Source: Norana najaformis (taxonomy: Eukaryota; Annelida; Clitellata; Crassiclitellata; Hormogastridae). Taken from it: DNA of 64,000 nt. The stretch is taken from contig OZ029913.1 of the NCBI GenBank assembly GCA_964023275.1, positions 46,937,976-47,001,975 on the forward strand, read 5' to 3'. This document shows positions 33,920 to 46,260 of this stretch, in pieces. Below the pieces are notes generated by a model. The model was not told where the DNA came from. It ran no database searches and saw only the letters and a program-made list of their open reading frames with translations. Numbering within the stretch: position 1 is the first letter of the stretch; each line of letters begins with the position of its first letter. The position numbers were made by a program, and so were the translations under genes.

Positions 33920-35930
33920 CAACGACCTTAATGTTTAGCCATATAGCGTAAACGGTAAAATTCCACAATGTTTGCCATCGGTTTGAGTAAGCAATGCAAG
34001 AAATAAAGCTGCAATGAAAACCACGGTTTTGTAGTCAAGTCCACCTCTAGATCGAAGAGGCTGAGAAGGATCAAATCCTCGGAAGGTATCATAGGTGACC
34101 GACTAGCTTGGGTGAAGTAACTACACTGATATCGCAATCAGGGTAAGCATCAAGTTGCTGCAGGAAGAGCAGGTGACTTCTAGCTGCTTTGGAAGCCAGA
34201 GGTGCCAGGAACCAGTACTTGATGTAAAGTTTTGCGAGAAATATGTTCACATATAGCAGCCCCCTAGATTCTCTTGCCGACAGTTTGAACTGCGACCTGA
34301 AGAGCCATACTTTGATACTATGTATTCCTTTCGACATCCAACGAGCTTGATGCTTCGCCCCAGGGGCTCAGAAGTTTGTCTTATAATTTGGCGTTCTTCC
34401 CAAAAAGACAAGCATTAGTTGGAGTAGTTCGCAGTAGTCCTCATAGGGTTGTTGATCTTGCAGCTGCTGCTCAGAGAATAAAATGACTTCATCTTAGACA
34501 TCGATGAGCTCAGAAATCATCGGGGAAGGCATCATTGTATCTTTCTTTGTCAATGGATGACCACTGTTCTTGCAACCGTTTGAAGACGAGAACTTCTAGG
34601 CCCCATACATACTCCAAAGGTGGCAGCCAATACAAGTTCCATGATATGGTGTCAGCAGCTGAAGTGTAGAAGAGGCCGGCCCAGTAGCTGCTCCGGAATG
34701 ATGCAGGCACCTGACAGTCGGCCACTATTAGAGCTGGTTGTGTCAAAACACATGCCCTGAACCAAGCCTTCCAGGCCCCATTCTCGTATTCCGTTGTGCA
34801 CAGCTTCGGCCACAGCTTGACCAGTATCTGCGGGTATCTTTGGAATTGACAACAGTTTCTTCTCCCCCAGAATAGGCAGCATACGCACTTTATATTTCCC
34901 TGTCAAATCAAACATCAGCTTGCTACCCAGTGGACTGTCAGGATCGTGTTTGATTTGAATGCCTGTACAGTGCCAGCAGCTGCTGTTTTTCGGTTTCTTC
35001 CTTCTATCACTTTGTTAAGTGCACGCGCTTCTGGGTCTTGTCCGAGAGCTTCAAAAACCGTCATCATGGCGGCCCTGTCACTCAGTTCATTTCGAACAGG
35101 GATAGCTGTCAGTTTTGGCGATGTAACACTTTGGAGTCCTTATTTTGTGGCGGGTCAGCAGTACTCGTACTGGGATGTCGATCTTCACATTCACACTGAC
35201 TTTCTTCCGAGTCGGTGCTGCTCTCCAACATAACTTTCTCCAAAAGGGCGTCTTTCTAAAGTTGGGATCGCTGTCACCTCCTCTGCAGCATCTCCTCTTT
35301 CTCCAGCTGCTTCTGCTGTTGTTAGGGCAGCGCCTTCTATCTCCTGTCATGCAGCCCGGTCGTCCCTTTTTCCTTCGTGATTCGAGGAGGTGCTTGTCTT
35401 CTTGATTCTCAATGAGCTCCATGGCGTTAGCATGCACAGTGTCAAACATTTCCTCAATCCTGTCTAAAAATGTAGCTTGTTTGGCTGGTTGAGTCTGGGA
35501 CTGACGATTTTTGTTCTTCTTCAGCTCCTGCCATTCATAGAAAAGTTGCTCGAGCTTTTTGATCGTGTTGGCGAAGTTTGGTTGGAATTCTAGCGTGGGA
35601 CCAGAAATCTTCGACTCGCTGTATGGTGTGGGTCGCTGCCGTTCGGATATCCTCTTTCAGTACACTGTGGCGATGCATAAAGTGGCCAAGGACCTGCCTC
35701 TCCGACGGTAGTTTACTTCCTTCTATCCCTTCTGCAGGACTAACTAGGTAATCTTGCGAACGCGTTGCCAACTTCTTCGGCTCAAACTGTCTCCTTTGTT
35801 TGCTGCTCCAACCGTTCTCGGTGGGTGAGTGTCGGTTCGACCATTTTCTTCGCAAAAGACCCATGTGCCAAAGGACACGTGTGCAAAAGAGCCGTGTGCA
35901 ACTGTGCATAAGAGTTTATGAAAGGTCATA
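33920..35930 (-). mobile_element. Decayed transposase gene of a second DNA element family
   Basis: Read 5' to 3' on the minus strand through several frames: LSDRAAMMTVFEALGQDPEA (about 35080), MFDLTGKYKVRMLPILG (34915), PKIPADTGQAVAEAVHNGIR, LVQGMCFDTTSSNSGRLSGA, LLHFSCRHHIMELV (34660), then IKVWLFRSQFKLSARESRGL and NIFLAKLYIKYWFLAPLASK (34300). The CFDTTSSN and C-R-H-H series is characteristic of a multi-copy transposase-like family in invertebrate genomes, with a hAT-like look (recognised from memory). Many stops and frameshifts; no terminal repeats identified. The N-terminal part (35930-35100) is readable only in fragments. Confidence 0.65.
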
Positions 35931-36089
35931 CCATGCTGATTACATAGTAAACTTTGGCCCTACCTGAGCGACATCTAAATGCAGATCGATCTGCTTCAAA
36001 TTTTACACAAAATGTTTCTTACTAAAATGAAACCGTTTGAGAGGGTGAGTTACAAATTTCGAAAATGAGAAAATTAGGGCCGCCTTAGT

Positions 36090-36175
36090 ATGCATGATGA
36101 TATGTATGTATGTTTGTATGTACGTATGTATGTATGTAACAATATTTGTATGTATGTACGTATGTATTCTGATAA
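36090..36175. repeat. (TATG)n microsatellite
   Basis: ATGTATGT/ACGTATGT units, imperfect. Confidence 0.9.
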
Positions 36176-36239
36176 TTATATAGCGTCTTTTCGAACCTTG
36201 CAAATACGATGAAGCACGGCTATCTAGATATTCTAAATA

Positions 36240-36415
36240 CCAATTCTAAACGCCATCCACAGTATCCGTCTGATTGTCTACCCTTGGATCCTAACCTGTA
36301 ACCGAACCTGATCTTACCTGCCTATCGATTTGTTTTGACTTAGCGCCTGTAAATAAGTTGGTCCCCGCGACTTGGGTTTCTTTGGACGCTGTAGAAATGT
36401 CGAGATGACAATTCA
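36240..36415 (+). repeat. Solo 3' end of the family B LINE
   Basis: Collinear with 8825-8990: the GCCATCCACAGTATCCGTC start, GATTTGTTTTGACTTAGCGC, then CCGCGACTT and GCTGTAGAAATGTCGAGAT. The tail is diverged. It carries no coding sequence. Confidence 0.8.
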
Positions 36416-36639
36416 AAATAGATGCATATATCTGCCGAACAACTTCAACAGACGTCTGTAGGCCTATATATGTAGACATTCATATAGCGTCTTTTAGGAA
36501 CATCTCAAAGGCGCTGAAGATCGGCTATCTAACAGATCCGAAGAGGTAGGACTTAAGATACGTTAAGATCCTAAGTTGCACCTCACTAAATCTCTTAGAC
36601 AGCCATGATCTAGCTAAGGTCTTAAAAGGCGCTATATAT

Positions 36640-38149
36640 AAATGGAATGAGGGTGATGAGAGAAGAGGTGATAACCGCAATCAACGACTTGAAAAACGGA
36701 AAGGCAGAAGGAATTGATAATATCCCAATAGAGATACTGAAGAACCTGGGGGAAGGAGCTATAAAAGAGTTGGTGCAACTATGTCAGGACATATATGACA
36801 CAGGAACATGGCCTGAAGACTTTCTCCAATCAATAGTGATACCAATACAGAAGAAGCCGAATGCAACAAGGTGTGAGGAACATCGCACTATAAGTCTACT
36901 TACCCATGCATCAAAAATCATGTTAAGGATAATAACAAAAAGACTGCAGGCAAAGGCCGAAACAGACAAGTGTCTAGGAGAGGACCAGTACGGATTCCGG
37001 AAGGGAAGAGGGACAAGAGATGCAATAGCGGCACTTAGAGTATTGACGGAGAGAAGCATCCAACATGGTCAGGACGTGTACATCTGTTTTGTTGACTACG
37101 AAAAAGCTTTTGACAGAGTAGATTGGAGGAAACTAATGAAGATACTGAGACGAATGGGGGTGGAATGGAGAGATAGAAGATTGATAGGAAATCTATACAT
37201 GGGACAAAGAATGAAGATAAGAATCGATGGAGAATTCTCAGAACCGGGAAAAATCGGAAGGGGAGTGAGGCAAGGATGCCCACTGTCACCGATTCTATTC
37301 AACATCTATATAGAGGAAATCATCAGGAAGACGATGGAAGAGATGGATGAGGGGATAAAAGTGGGAGGGAAAATGGTGAAATCACTGAGGTTTGCAGATG
37401 ATCAAGCGATGATAGCAGGCAGCCAAGAAGGCCTACAAAGGATGATGGACCGATTAAACAGAATATCATCGAACTACGACATGAAAATAAATGTAAAGAA
37501 AACAAAGGTCATGAGGGTAAGCAAAGGAAATGTAAAGGATGTAAAGATCACATTAAATGGAGAAGAATTGGAAAGAGTGGAGAAGTTCTGCTATCTGGGA
37601 AGTATGGTTACGGATGATGCAAGGTGCCAAGTGGAAATAAAAAGGATAGCTATGGGAAAGGATGCATTTTATAAAAGGAGGGAGCTACTCAGAGGCAGTC
37701 TAAACAGGAAGCTAAAAAAGAGAATGGTTAAAACATTGGTATGGAGTGTCGTCCAGTATGGCTCAGAGACGTGGACAATGCGGAAGGAAGACATTAAAAG
37801 ACTAGAGGCCTTCGAGATGTGGATATGGCGTAAAATGGAGAGAGTCAGCTGGAGGGAGCGAAGAACCAATGAAGAAATATTGCAGCTGGTGGAGGAAAAA
37901 AGATCCTTGATAGGCACTATACGCGGACGACAGAGAAAATGGATCGGCCATATCCTGAGAGGGGACACCCTATTTAAAGACATCATTGAGGGAAGAATGG
38001 AGGGAAAAAGAACACGTGGCAGACCAAGAGCAATGCTACTGGACTGGATGATGAAAGAGGAGGGATACAGTGGACTGAAGAGAGAGGCACAGAACAGAGA
38101 AAGATGGCGTCATTGGACATACGAACCTGCCGAGGGGCAGAGAACATAA
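36640..38149 (+). mobile_element. Family C (RTE-like) LINE, 5'-truncated, intact RT
   Basis: Plus-strand element in the same large intron, ending just upstream of coding exon 1 of the opposite-strand gene (118 bp between stop and donor). The 5' end begins inside the RT fingers; upstream endonuclease is absent. The 3' end is followed by an ATAT/ATAC simple repeat (38170-38215) that may be its tail. Confidence 0.85.
36647..38149 (+). CDS. RTE-like reverse transcriptase, 500 aa, open
   Basis: Uninterrupted frame with RT motifs in order: [20 protein letters not shown] (fingers), [50 protein letters not shown] (Asp150), [20 protein letters not shown] and [12 protein letters not shown] (FADD 249-252). 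The thumb follows, and the C-terminal [10 protein letters not shown]...[12 protein letters not shown]...RTRGRPR block is typical of RTE-type elements. The residue after FADD is Gln rather than the usual Thr, which also occurs in relatives. The Met at 36647 lies inside the domain, so it is not a native start. The open frame indicates a recent insertion. Confidence 0.85.
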   Translation: MRVMREEVITAINDLKNGKAEGIDNIPIEILKNLGEGAIKELVQLCQDIYDTGTWPEDFLQSIVIPIQKKPNATRCEEHRTISLLTHASKIMLRIITKRLQAKAETDKCLGEDQYGFRKGRGTRDAIAALRVLTERSIQHGQDVYICFVDYEKAFDRVDWRKLMKILRRMGVEWRDRRLIGNLYMGQRMKIRIDGEFSEPGKIGRGVRQGCPLSPILFNIYIEEIIRKTMEEMDEGIKVGGKMVKSLRFADDQAMIAGSQEGLQRMMDRLNRISSNYDMKINVKKTKVMRVSKGNVKDVKITLNGEELERVEKFCYLGSMVTDDARCQVEIKRIAMGKDAFYKRRELLRGSLNRKLKKRMVKTLVWSVVQYGSETWTMRKEDIKRLEAFEMWIWRKMERVSWRERRTNEEILQLVEEKRSLIGTIRGRQRKWIGHILRGDTLFKDIIEGRMEGKRTRGRPRAMLLDWMMKEEGYSGLKREAQNRERWRHWTYEPAEGQRT

Positions 38150-38267
38150 AGAAGAAGATATAAAGACCCAGACATATATATATATACATATATATACATA
38201 TACATACCCACACATACATACCTACATGCAAACTGCAGAAATGTAAGTCTCATCTAGCGTTACTCAC

Positions 38268-38613
38268 CGGCTTCTGTTATGTTGACGATGCGGTTTGTTC
38301 GTGGTCCTTTGAGCACACAGAAGACCTCCATCTCAGCCGTGTAAACGTTCGTGCCTTTGCCGTAGTCGTATCGCCGATCGGGGTACACCCAAAGCACCTT
38401 ACCATAGATCAGAATTTTTGAGCGCAACACCATCTGGACGGTCGAAACGAATTCCTCGTCCTCGGAGCAAGGGCGGACTACACCAGCGGACAGCACGACA
38501 AGAAACTGGAACCAAACGAGGTAGACAAATGAGCGCTGCAAGAACTCGACGCCGCAGCCGCTACGACAGCTGAGACACGTTCTACTCATCCAGGAATGTG
38601 GATCCTTTCTCAT
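38268..38613 (-). CDS. Coding exon 1 of a secreted OB-fold-like protein
   Basis: First coding exon of the one convincing host gene. It opens at ATG 38613, preceded in frame by a TAA about 11 codons upstream; a second Met is at 38589. Residues about 29-45 form a hydrophobic signal-peptide-like segment, followed by a Cys (49) that would lie near the mature N-terminus. The pattern ILIYGKVLWVYPDRR, then YTAEMEVFCVLKG, then NITEAG resembles the start of CCDC3-type and agrin-NtA/TIMP-type OB-fold domains (recognised from memory). The exon ends in a strong donor, G|GTGAGT, at 38268/38267, phase 1. The first base of the interrupted Gly codon is completed by the exon at 13975, giving an uninterrupted GYIPGHC reading. 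The protein is probably extracellular; its biochemical role is not evident. Gene structure is well supported, family name only moderately. Confidence 0.75.
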
Positions 38614-39034
38614 CCTCAGAAACGTGCACGCTCGGCCGATAATGTTTTAGCCTCTGGCACAAAGCCTATCACATTCGCTCTCTTATTCGCAGACGATTGA
38701 CCGGTGCATCAGCTGAAGATGCTGGAATCGAGAAGATGATGATGATGACGCGCAGGAGGAGAAGGACAACGAGGACGAGAAAGATAGACGAATGGGCGAA
38801 TAAGTGTCGTCTTGATTAATCCGCAGTTCCTTGGTAAGTATATGTTATCTTCTATCGACGTCTCTACGCTGCAAAATAACATTAAAACTGTGAACGAATC
38901 CGTTAAAAATCCGGTAAAAACTACAAAAAATTACGCTAAACACCGCTCCCGCAGAAATATTTGCAAAGGGCAAACCATACAGTACAAAAAATGCTCATCC
39001 TACATGGCACGAGTTCTTTTCTTAAAGGAAGCAG

Positions 39035-39110
39035 AAAGGTATGATGATGATGATGATGAAGAAGACGACGACGAAGACGATGATGATGATGATGATGATG
39101 ACAATAACGA
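39035..39110. repeat. (GAT/GAC)n microsatellite
   Basis: GATGAT and GACGAC trinucleotides, complement of the short CATCAT frame on the other strand. Confidence 0.9.
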
Positions 39111-39129
39111 TAATAATGGTAATAATTAT

Positions 39130-39746
39130 AATAATTGGCAACAGGCTTCGTTGCCGGTGAGAGGTGGTGGTCTGGGGATTCGCTGAGCATCTACGTTGGC
39201 ATTATCCGCCTTTCTGGTTCTGCTGCAAGCACAAGCAAACTTCAGGCTTGCATTCTGCCACCGGAGTCGGCTGAGATACCGTACAAACTCGTGAGTTCAG
39301 CGCTCACCGCATGGACAGGCGCGGAGCCACCAACTGGAGCAGCATCAGGCCGCCAAAAAGACTAGGATATCCGTTGGATAAGCAAGGCCTGGACGGGTCT
39401 GCGTCAGTCAGTTAGCGTTCCATGCAATCGCGATCGCCTCCTTGCCTCATGAGCACCACATTCTGGTGATTGGCTACTAATTCCCTCTGTTTCTGGTTTG
39501 GGACTGCGCCTCTCAGACGAGAAGGTACGGTTGGCAGTTGGGATGAGACTGGGCACAACTCTGCGAACCGCATTTATGCCCCCACTGCGGGGAAAAAGTC
39601 GACGTCAATGGTCTACACGGCCTGACTTGCAGAGGAGGAGGAGGAGGAGGAGGAGAAGAAGGAGGAGGAGGAGGAGCCAACAACAGCGCCACAGTATGCT
39701 GAACGACGTCATTTGGAGAGCGCTGAGCAAGGCCAAAATTCCTGAA

Positions 39747-39750
<4 letters not shown>
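39130..39750 (+). mobile_element. Family A LINE, C-terminal relic with inner GGA expansion
   Basis: The plus strand gives QQASLPVRGGGLGIR, then VRLAVGMRLGTTLRTAF and RHSMLNDVIWRALSKAKIPE, with a (GGA)n array (39630-39676) inside the Cys/His segment. It ends at a (TAA)n tract (39747-39873) that replaces the rest of the C-terminus. Stops throughout. Confidence 0.7.
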
Positions 39751-39900
<150 letters not shown>

Positions 39901-39959
39901 TCGTATGTTCAATATACTAAACATTTATGATTTGTGTTATACATGTATTGTGGCCTTTA

Positions 39960-41740
39960 CGTCTAACCTAAGACGTAGTATTTTGCCTCACGTATTTAAA
40001 ACCTGCATCTTTTCTGTATCCAACTCTCATCATCTTAACCCGAATAGTTCGAATAAGTAGGCCAACGTATGTCAACCTCGAGTTTGCGCTGGTGGCAAAT
40101 CGCGAAATATTCCAGTATGCAAAGACGATGGCATATCTGAATATATCGCTGCAGCGTCTAAATGCTAAGCACTCGAAATGTGGTCCGGTTAGGCCCGACG
40201 GTCCGCTGCAGAAAATAAATAGACCTATTTGCAATTAGTTTCTTGATCTCGGCAACTACAAGTAATTTCTTGGAATGCTATCGAGTTCTAGGGAAGCGAT
40301 TGCTAGGAACTTTCCAAGTCTAAAGAGAGAACAAAGAATTATGAAAATACAGGCTCAATCATCATGAAATCTAAAAGAATCTAAACAAACAATGGATGTT
40401 TGATAATCATGTTTAGAGACCTTGTGGGTTCTTAGACGACGCTATACAAATAGCCAGATAAATACATAAGTACATATAAATTAAGAAAAGCCAATTTACC
40501 GGTAAATCGATATGAAATCTTGCTTGAATCTATCTGTAACCAAACTTAGTGGTGAATATAAGAAGTAGAAAAGGGTATTATTCAAAATTATTATAACTAG
40601 TCGCTACAACTTTCCTGATGCTAGTATAATAAATATATTAATATTAACACAAAGCTAATATGTTCGCATAGCTATCTCAAGATTTTGTCTGTAAAGAATC
40701 TGAAGCTAATGAGCAGCAATTTCACTGTCAAATAATACTTTTAAAAAATACGGAGTTTGTGGTAGACCTACTGTGAATATCATCTATACTTGAATAACCT
40801 TCACTCTGCAGTTATATTGAACACTTTACTATTGAACTTTGTGTTTTGAAAGGCTCTGTTTCAAATCATTACTGCTCTAATGGACCCACTGTCCACTGGT
40901 CATCCTAACCCGGCGGACGGCTTAACATCTGTTATTCATATAATTAGTTTCACAAACGGAGTGTTGCTTAAAGGTCGCAGGGTGAAATCTAGGTGTTAGA
41001 CGTGTATGTGTGTTGTTTTCCTTCCTCCAGCGGACCAACGTATCTGGGCTACTGTGTTACCGGGTCGTCACTCGACTCCATATGCATTTATTGATGTCTT
41101 CCTACTAAATTGATGATAGAGGTTCCTCTGGCCCTGTATACTGGCAGTATATCTCACGAAAGCAAATGCCACAGTAGCCGTTCAAAGCTAGCCATATTAT
41201 AAGTTATAGCAGATGGATGTCAAGTGTGCTAGGGCCTTTTTGTGCCACACATGAATCGTGAGTTTGACTGAACTTTTTTGTATAAGTTAGGAAGGAAGCA
41301 AACCGAATGTCGGCATAACATAGTTTTATTATTTAAAATTAATAATATTTGTAAAGTAATTTTGCATATCTAAATTAAATTTTCAGCGCCCCATTGCCAC
41401 AAAGTGCGAGTGCCCATGAACATCGCTAAGAATGAATGAATGAAATGATACCTGACGAAACGATCGACCGCTGCTACTCGAGAACAACGCAGGGAGTACA
41501 AGCGCGTGGAACTGGTTGGAAAGACGATAGTCATTGACACAGCTAGGCCCTAGAATGCATAGCATTGCACTTCAGCCTCTACTTGGCTTAGACAGGCGCC
41601 AGTAGGGCAGAGACAGACAGCGAGACGCACAATAGGCACCGAGGCAAAGGGAGCGAGAGGCTGAAGAAAGAGAGGCACCGGCACTGAGCGTCACTGGCAG
41701 TGGCTCGGTAATAAATATTTCTTCAGGACCCCCCAATCGG
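39960..41740. other. No recognised gene
   Basis: AT-rich sequence without RT, transposase or splice-supported exons. Frames of 60-90 codons lack motifs. Confidence 0.5.
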
Positions 41741-41861
41741 TCTCATTTTGTCTGTATGTCTGTCTGTCTCTGTCTGTATGTCTGTCTGCCTCCAGGTATG
41801 TCTGCCTACCTCTTCTGTCTTCTTCTGTCTATGTCTTTATATGTGTCTGTCTTGCTGGGTG

Positions 41862-41892
<31 letters not shown>

Positions 41893-41910
41893 ATATATGT
41901 ATATCTAACT
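41740..41910. repeat. (TGTC)n microsatellite
   Basis: TGTCTGTC/TATGTCTG units with interruptions. Confidence 0.9.
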
Positions 41911-42486
41911 GCCTGCCTGTCTCGCTGTCATGGACCCTGTGCAGTTGGCCTGCTCGACATTCTAATCAGCAGCAACCTAATCAAGGCCGACAAGCCAGCC
42001 AGCAAGTCAGCTAGCCATACTGCTGGCAACGTCTTCTTATCAAGTTGCTTATCACTCGACACCTTCGACCGACTTACCGGAAGCAGTCAGTCGGTCTGTC
42101 GGCAAGTGTGTATGCCACTGTCTCTAATCAAAAATCAGAAAGAATTAAAGCAATAAATAGAAAACAATTTGAACGCGGATCGGAGGAAAACAATGATAAG
42201 CTGACGGAGACAGTGTCCGAAACAGATTGAGGAAACAGGCGACGGAGTGACAGAAATTATCTTTTTGTTCACCTTAATCGCGCTCAAAGATTTCCGGTAC
42301 ATGTGTTACACAAGTTTGATCAGCTTATAGTTTATTCCTTCATTTTGCATCGCTCTCCACATTCCACCATGCCATACGCCGTCGAATGCTTGTTTAAAGT
42401 CTATGAAGTTGATGAAGATTTTATAGTTGTGCTCAATGGAGAATTGTGTCTCTTCCTGGTCTGTACTCGGCTTGTTCTTTACAGCT

Positions 42487-42617
<131 letters not shown>

Positions 42618-42665
42618 TCAACGTAGTTTCATTCTGTGTTGAATCATTTTGCTGAAAACCTTTCA

Positions 42666-44460
42666 TCAGATGCTCTGTAGGCACTTGGCAAAGTCCAGAA
42701 TATCCTGATGGAAGAGGTGCACCGAGTGAGCCAGAGGAAGAGACGGGTACTTGTTCCCGTTATGGAGCAGCATGGCTTTGAGGCTCCTGGATGAACTGTC
42801 AATGAAGAGACGCCACTCGCTCGGGTTACAGTCGATTCTAATTGCTTCGAACAGGCCGGTCACTTTGTGGCAGAAGCATTGCTCCGCCGAGTAAGAGCCT
42901 ATGTTCTCCTTGAAGTTATCAAGATCAGCATCAAGAATATGAACTTTGAGGGACATCCTGCAGCCCATTTTGCCGTAGTTCTTCACCAGAGTCTCAAACA
43001 ACATAGTTTTTGGCCTTTTGATTGCCCAGGAAGCCTCTCCACTGCGACAAAGCTGTTTTAAGCTGCTTTCTCCTTCCTAGTGAGCTTGTTCGGGATTCTT
43101 TGCATTCCAGGATCTTCTTTATCTGTCGTCCGACAAAGATATCGGTTTAGACCTTTCCTCAGACAGGTTAGAGAAGAAGTCTTGAAGATACTTGAATGCT
43201 GGCGATTCCTTATCTAGAGCTGTTTCATAAGGCCCTATTTAATGTGCAGTGGTGGCATCAGCACCTTCTGGGGCCACCAGTGGCTCCCACTTGACGTTGT
43301 TTCTCCCCGCAGAGAACTCGGTCCGCTGTGGTAGTGCATCTTGTTGTCCCTGCTGTCCCAAAGGCAAAGATAGCAGGAAAACTTGGTAAAACCGCCTTGG
43401 AGACCCATCAGGAATGCTACCACTTTTAAGTCTCCGATGACCTCCCAGCCGTATTCATCATACTTCAAGGCGTATAGTAAGCTCATGATGCTATTGTAAT
43501 CCTCTTCGAACAGACTTCTCACATTGTGGCAGAAGCAGAACCCATCTTGACTGGTTAAGAAGCTGGTAAAAGCTTGATGACGCTTACTCTGATCTGCGAC
43601 ATTTATACAATATTTATACAACAAATTCCACTGCTTGAGCCTAGACGTTAAAAGCTCGACATTTGACATGGTGAGACCAAGATCTCTGATCAAGTCATTG
43701 AGATCTTTTTGGTTGGGATAGTATGAGTTTCTCTCCTCAGCTCGGAAATTGTAATTTGGATTCCCAACGTCTTCCTGGCTCTCTGACTTACTGATCTTTT
43801 CTGAAGACGGATGCTTTCTCTCCGAAGGAGTGGGTACGGGATGCTCAGGGCAGTGTGGCACGGGGGGCGATGGATGAAAGAAGGCGATAGCACGTACATT
43901 CTTGTCAGTCCGACGTTTTGAAGGATCCACCTTGCAGAAGTAGCAATTGCTTGAGTGGTCAGTGGGTTCTCACCCAATTCTTGGGATAGCAAACTTCATG
44001 GTTCTCTTTTCCCCTCTGTACCATCCTTTAAAAGAACAAAATGAAATTGTGATCATAACAAAATAAATTTATTTCACCCATGACTAATGTGTAAGACATT
44101 CTCGCAACATATTTCATATATCATATATTTGTTCAATAACATTGAAAATTTTAAAAAAATGTAAAATTACAACATTTCAAACTTTTAAAACTTTTCTAAC
44201 ATAAAATGGCGCCATCTGAGCGAGTATCAAATTGTCCATCTTACCCTCTAGTGTTTTTGCAGTGCTCGCAGGTGAAATGAGGTGCCCAGTGTTTGTCTTG
44301 ATCCCTGAGAGGAATGCCGAAAAACTCCTTGTAGGCTTCACACATCTTAGCAGATGCTTCCACGGAGTATTTTTTCGCTCTTGTCTTGACAAAATTGGCC
44401 GCAGACATTGCAAAAAACCGTCTGCCGAATGCTTGCAGCCTTCAGATGCCATATCAGATA
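42666..44460 (-). pseudogene. Rearranged relative of the 567-aa transposase
   Basis: A second member of the family at 15739-17442. On the minus strand an N-terminal segment (KTRAKKYSVEASAKMCEAYK, DQDKHWAPHFTCEHC) ends at a GTAAG donor (about 44213) and resumes after AAAG near 44025 with GWYRGEKRTMKFAIPRIG, so the family has an intron here. Then come a frame (43930-43235) with NCYFCKVDPSKRR, YPNQKDLNDLIRDLGL, VIGDLKVVAFLMGLQGG and CYLCLWDSRD, a stop-ridden stretch, and 43004-42666 with LVKNYGKMGCRMSLKVHILD. Both candidate catalytic Asp positions survive, but the central WRLFIDSSSRSL block is out of order (see findings). Stops at several places make it inactive. Confidence 0.8.
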
Positions 44461-45084
44461 TGTATCCACTTAGGCAGCTACAACTAAACTGAACTGGTGG
44501 TCACAAAAGCAAAGTTTGTGGGCAACAATAGTCATTTTCTATACTTTTGAGGTATAAGCAATTAGGAAATAACATTTACTACCCAGGAACAAAAAAAATT
44601 TGTTACATAGTGTTATATAACTGCTAAGGCTGCTCCTGATGTGCAACAGAGTCCTGACGTTCAAAGTTCCTAATTGTATGTTCTTGAGTCTGAATTCTGT
44701 TTCCCTAGTGTTATCCCCTACTAGTATCTGTAGTTGTCGTTGCTGCTATCGTTTTCGTCGTTGTTGTTGTTCTGATAACCAACTTACCACATCCAGCTCC
44801 AGTCATACGACCGGATGCGCGGTTTTGCTCAACCAAGCGACGTCCGAGCTGGTGTCTTTTTGTATTTTTGACTATTTCCTTCGCTTTATTGGCTTTGTAT
44901 TCATCCGATGCTTGGCAACGGTTCCAAGGCTGCCCAGATCATCGGTATTGCTGTTGATCTCTGTCCTTTAAAACATTCCACTTGCCTGCCACGCATCATA
45001 CATGAAACAAATCAAAGCAAATCAGACGGACTTAAACTTAAATTCTCTTGATTCTTTTGATTTATTTGTAGTTTTTTCCTCTAT

Positions 45085-45085
45085 T

Positions 45086-45135
<50 letters not shown>
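45085..45135. repeat. (TC)n microsatellite
   Basis: About 24 TC units. Confidence 0.97.
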
Positions 45136-45136
<1 letters not shown>

Positions 45137-45169
45137 TCTCCGTCATTTCAATTTCCGATCTCTGTCCTT

Positions 45170-46260
45170 TGCACTATTTCTGCGTATCGCTTCATGCGAG
45201 CTTTGCTGAAGCGGTTTCACTTCACAGAGGATGGTTTCCGCGCAAGTCCAGGGATTCAAAACTGGACAAGGGAGAGACTCTCCTACAATATTCGCCTCGA
45301 TTTGACTCGCATCTGCTACGATGGATCGAGATGACTGAAAAAGATTAGAGTTTCGAGGACCTGGGGACGCTGGTCATCCGTGAACAGCTCAGTAACACGT
45401 AGTGTAACGATCTGGCGGGGTTTACTCGAGGAACGAAGACCTGCAACAATACAAGAGCTAGCCAAGATCGCCGAAGGATACATCGAGGCGCATCGTGCAA
45501 AACTCGATGAAGGTGAAAGGTCGTCGCAGAAGGAATCGCCTAGAGGAATTTATCGGGAAGTCAGTGCACGAGCGAAAGAATCGGCCAGACTTTGCTCCGT
45601 CTGCAGTAGCACGAAGCATCTGACCTGCAACTGGACGATGACAGCGCAGGCAGCAGGTCTACCGGATGAAGAACGTAGATCTCCGGAGCAGAAGGACTAG
45701 GTGCTGTGAAGAAAAGGGAATGGAAGTAAGAAGTCTTGCCAATTCGAGCAGCGGCAAGTGGATGATCGAGACGGCAATCGTGGAATGTTAGAGCAAGTTT
45801 GTGGGTTGGCGATGATCGCGGTCAAGAGGAACAGCATTCTGCCTCTTAGCCAACGACTCGTGTCAGGCAGCCGTTCCAGACGCAAAGCGGAAGAAATCTA
45901 GTGTCGCGCACACGCCAGACATCAATGTTGTGACTGTCTGATGACACACGAAACAGAAGATAGACCGATGTGCAACGCCATGCTGTCTGAACTGCGCTGT
46001 GGTTGCACGCTGCCAGTAGTCGTCGACGCCTGCAGAAACATGGATTCTGCACCAAAGATGCCAACTGCAGAAGGCTTCCCATCGAGCGAAACAAGGTTGT
46101 CGTCTTAAGAGACACCGGCTGTTCGATTGTCGTTCTTCCAAGGGATCTGGTGCAATACCAAGCAGTTACAGGTGCATCAAAAACCTGTTTTACAATCGAC
46201 GGAAGAATTCGGCTCGTACCAGCGACACAGATCGAATTCGACATGCCGTTCTAGAGAGGA
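45170..46260 (+). mobile_element. Ty3/gypsy-like gag and protease relic
   Basis: Frames in order: LLKRFHFTEDGFR (capsid region, 45210), ERRPATIQELAKIAEGYIEA (45430-45490), RAKESARLCSVCSS with a CxxC knuckle remnant (45570-45640), then VVLRDTGCSIVVLPRDLVQY (46110-46150), a retropepsin active site with DTG. In the 84-codon protease frame (46003-46254) the DTG is at residues 37-39. At least four frameshifts or stops occur before it. No RT, integrase or LTRs were recognised downstream; the next element starts at 46683. Confidence 0.65.

Noticed and set aside
35010..35450. Separate gene from opposing frames near 35.1-35.4 kb
   Set aside because: These are frames of the decayed transposase relic on the minus strand and its shadow.
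45002..45334. 110-aa ORF with a Ser/Leu run
   Set aside because: The run is a (TC)n microsatellite; only its last part (LLKRFHFTEDGFR) is meaningful, as gypsy gag.
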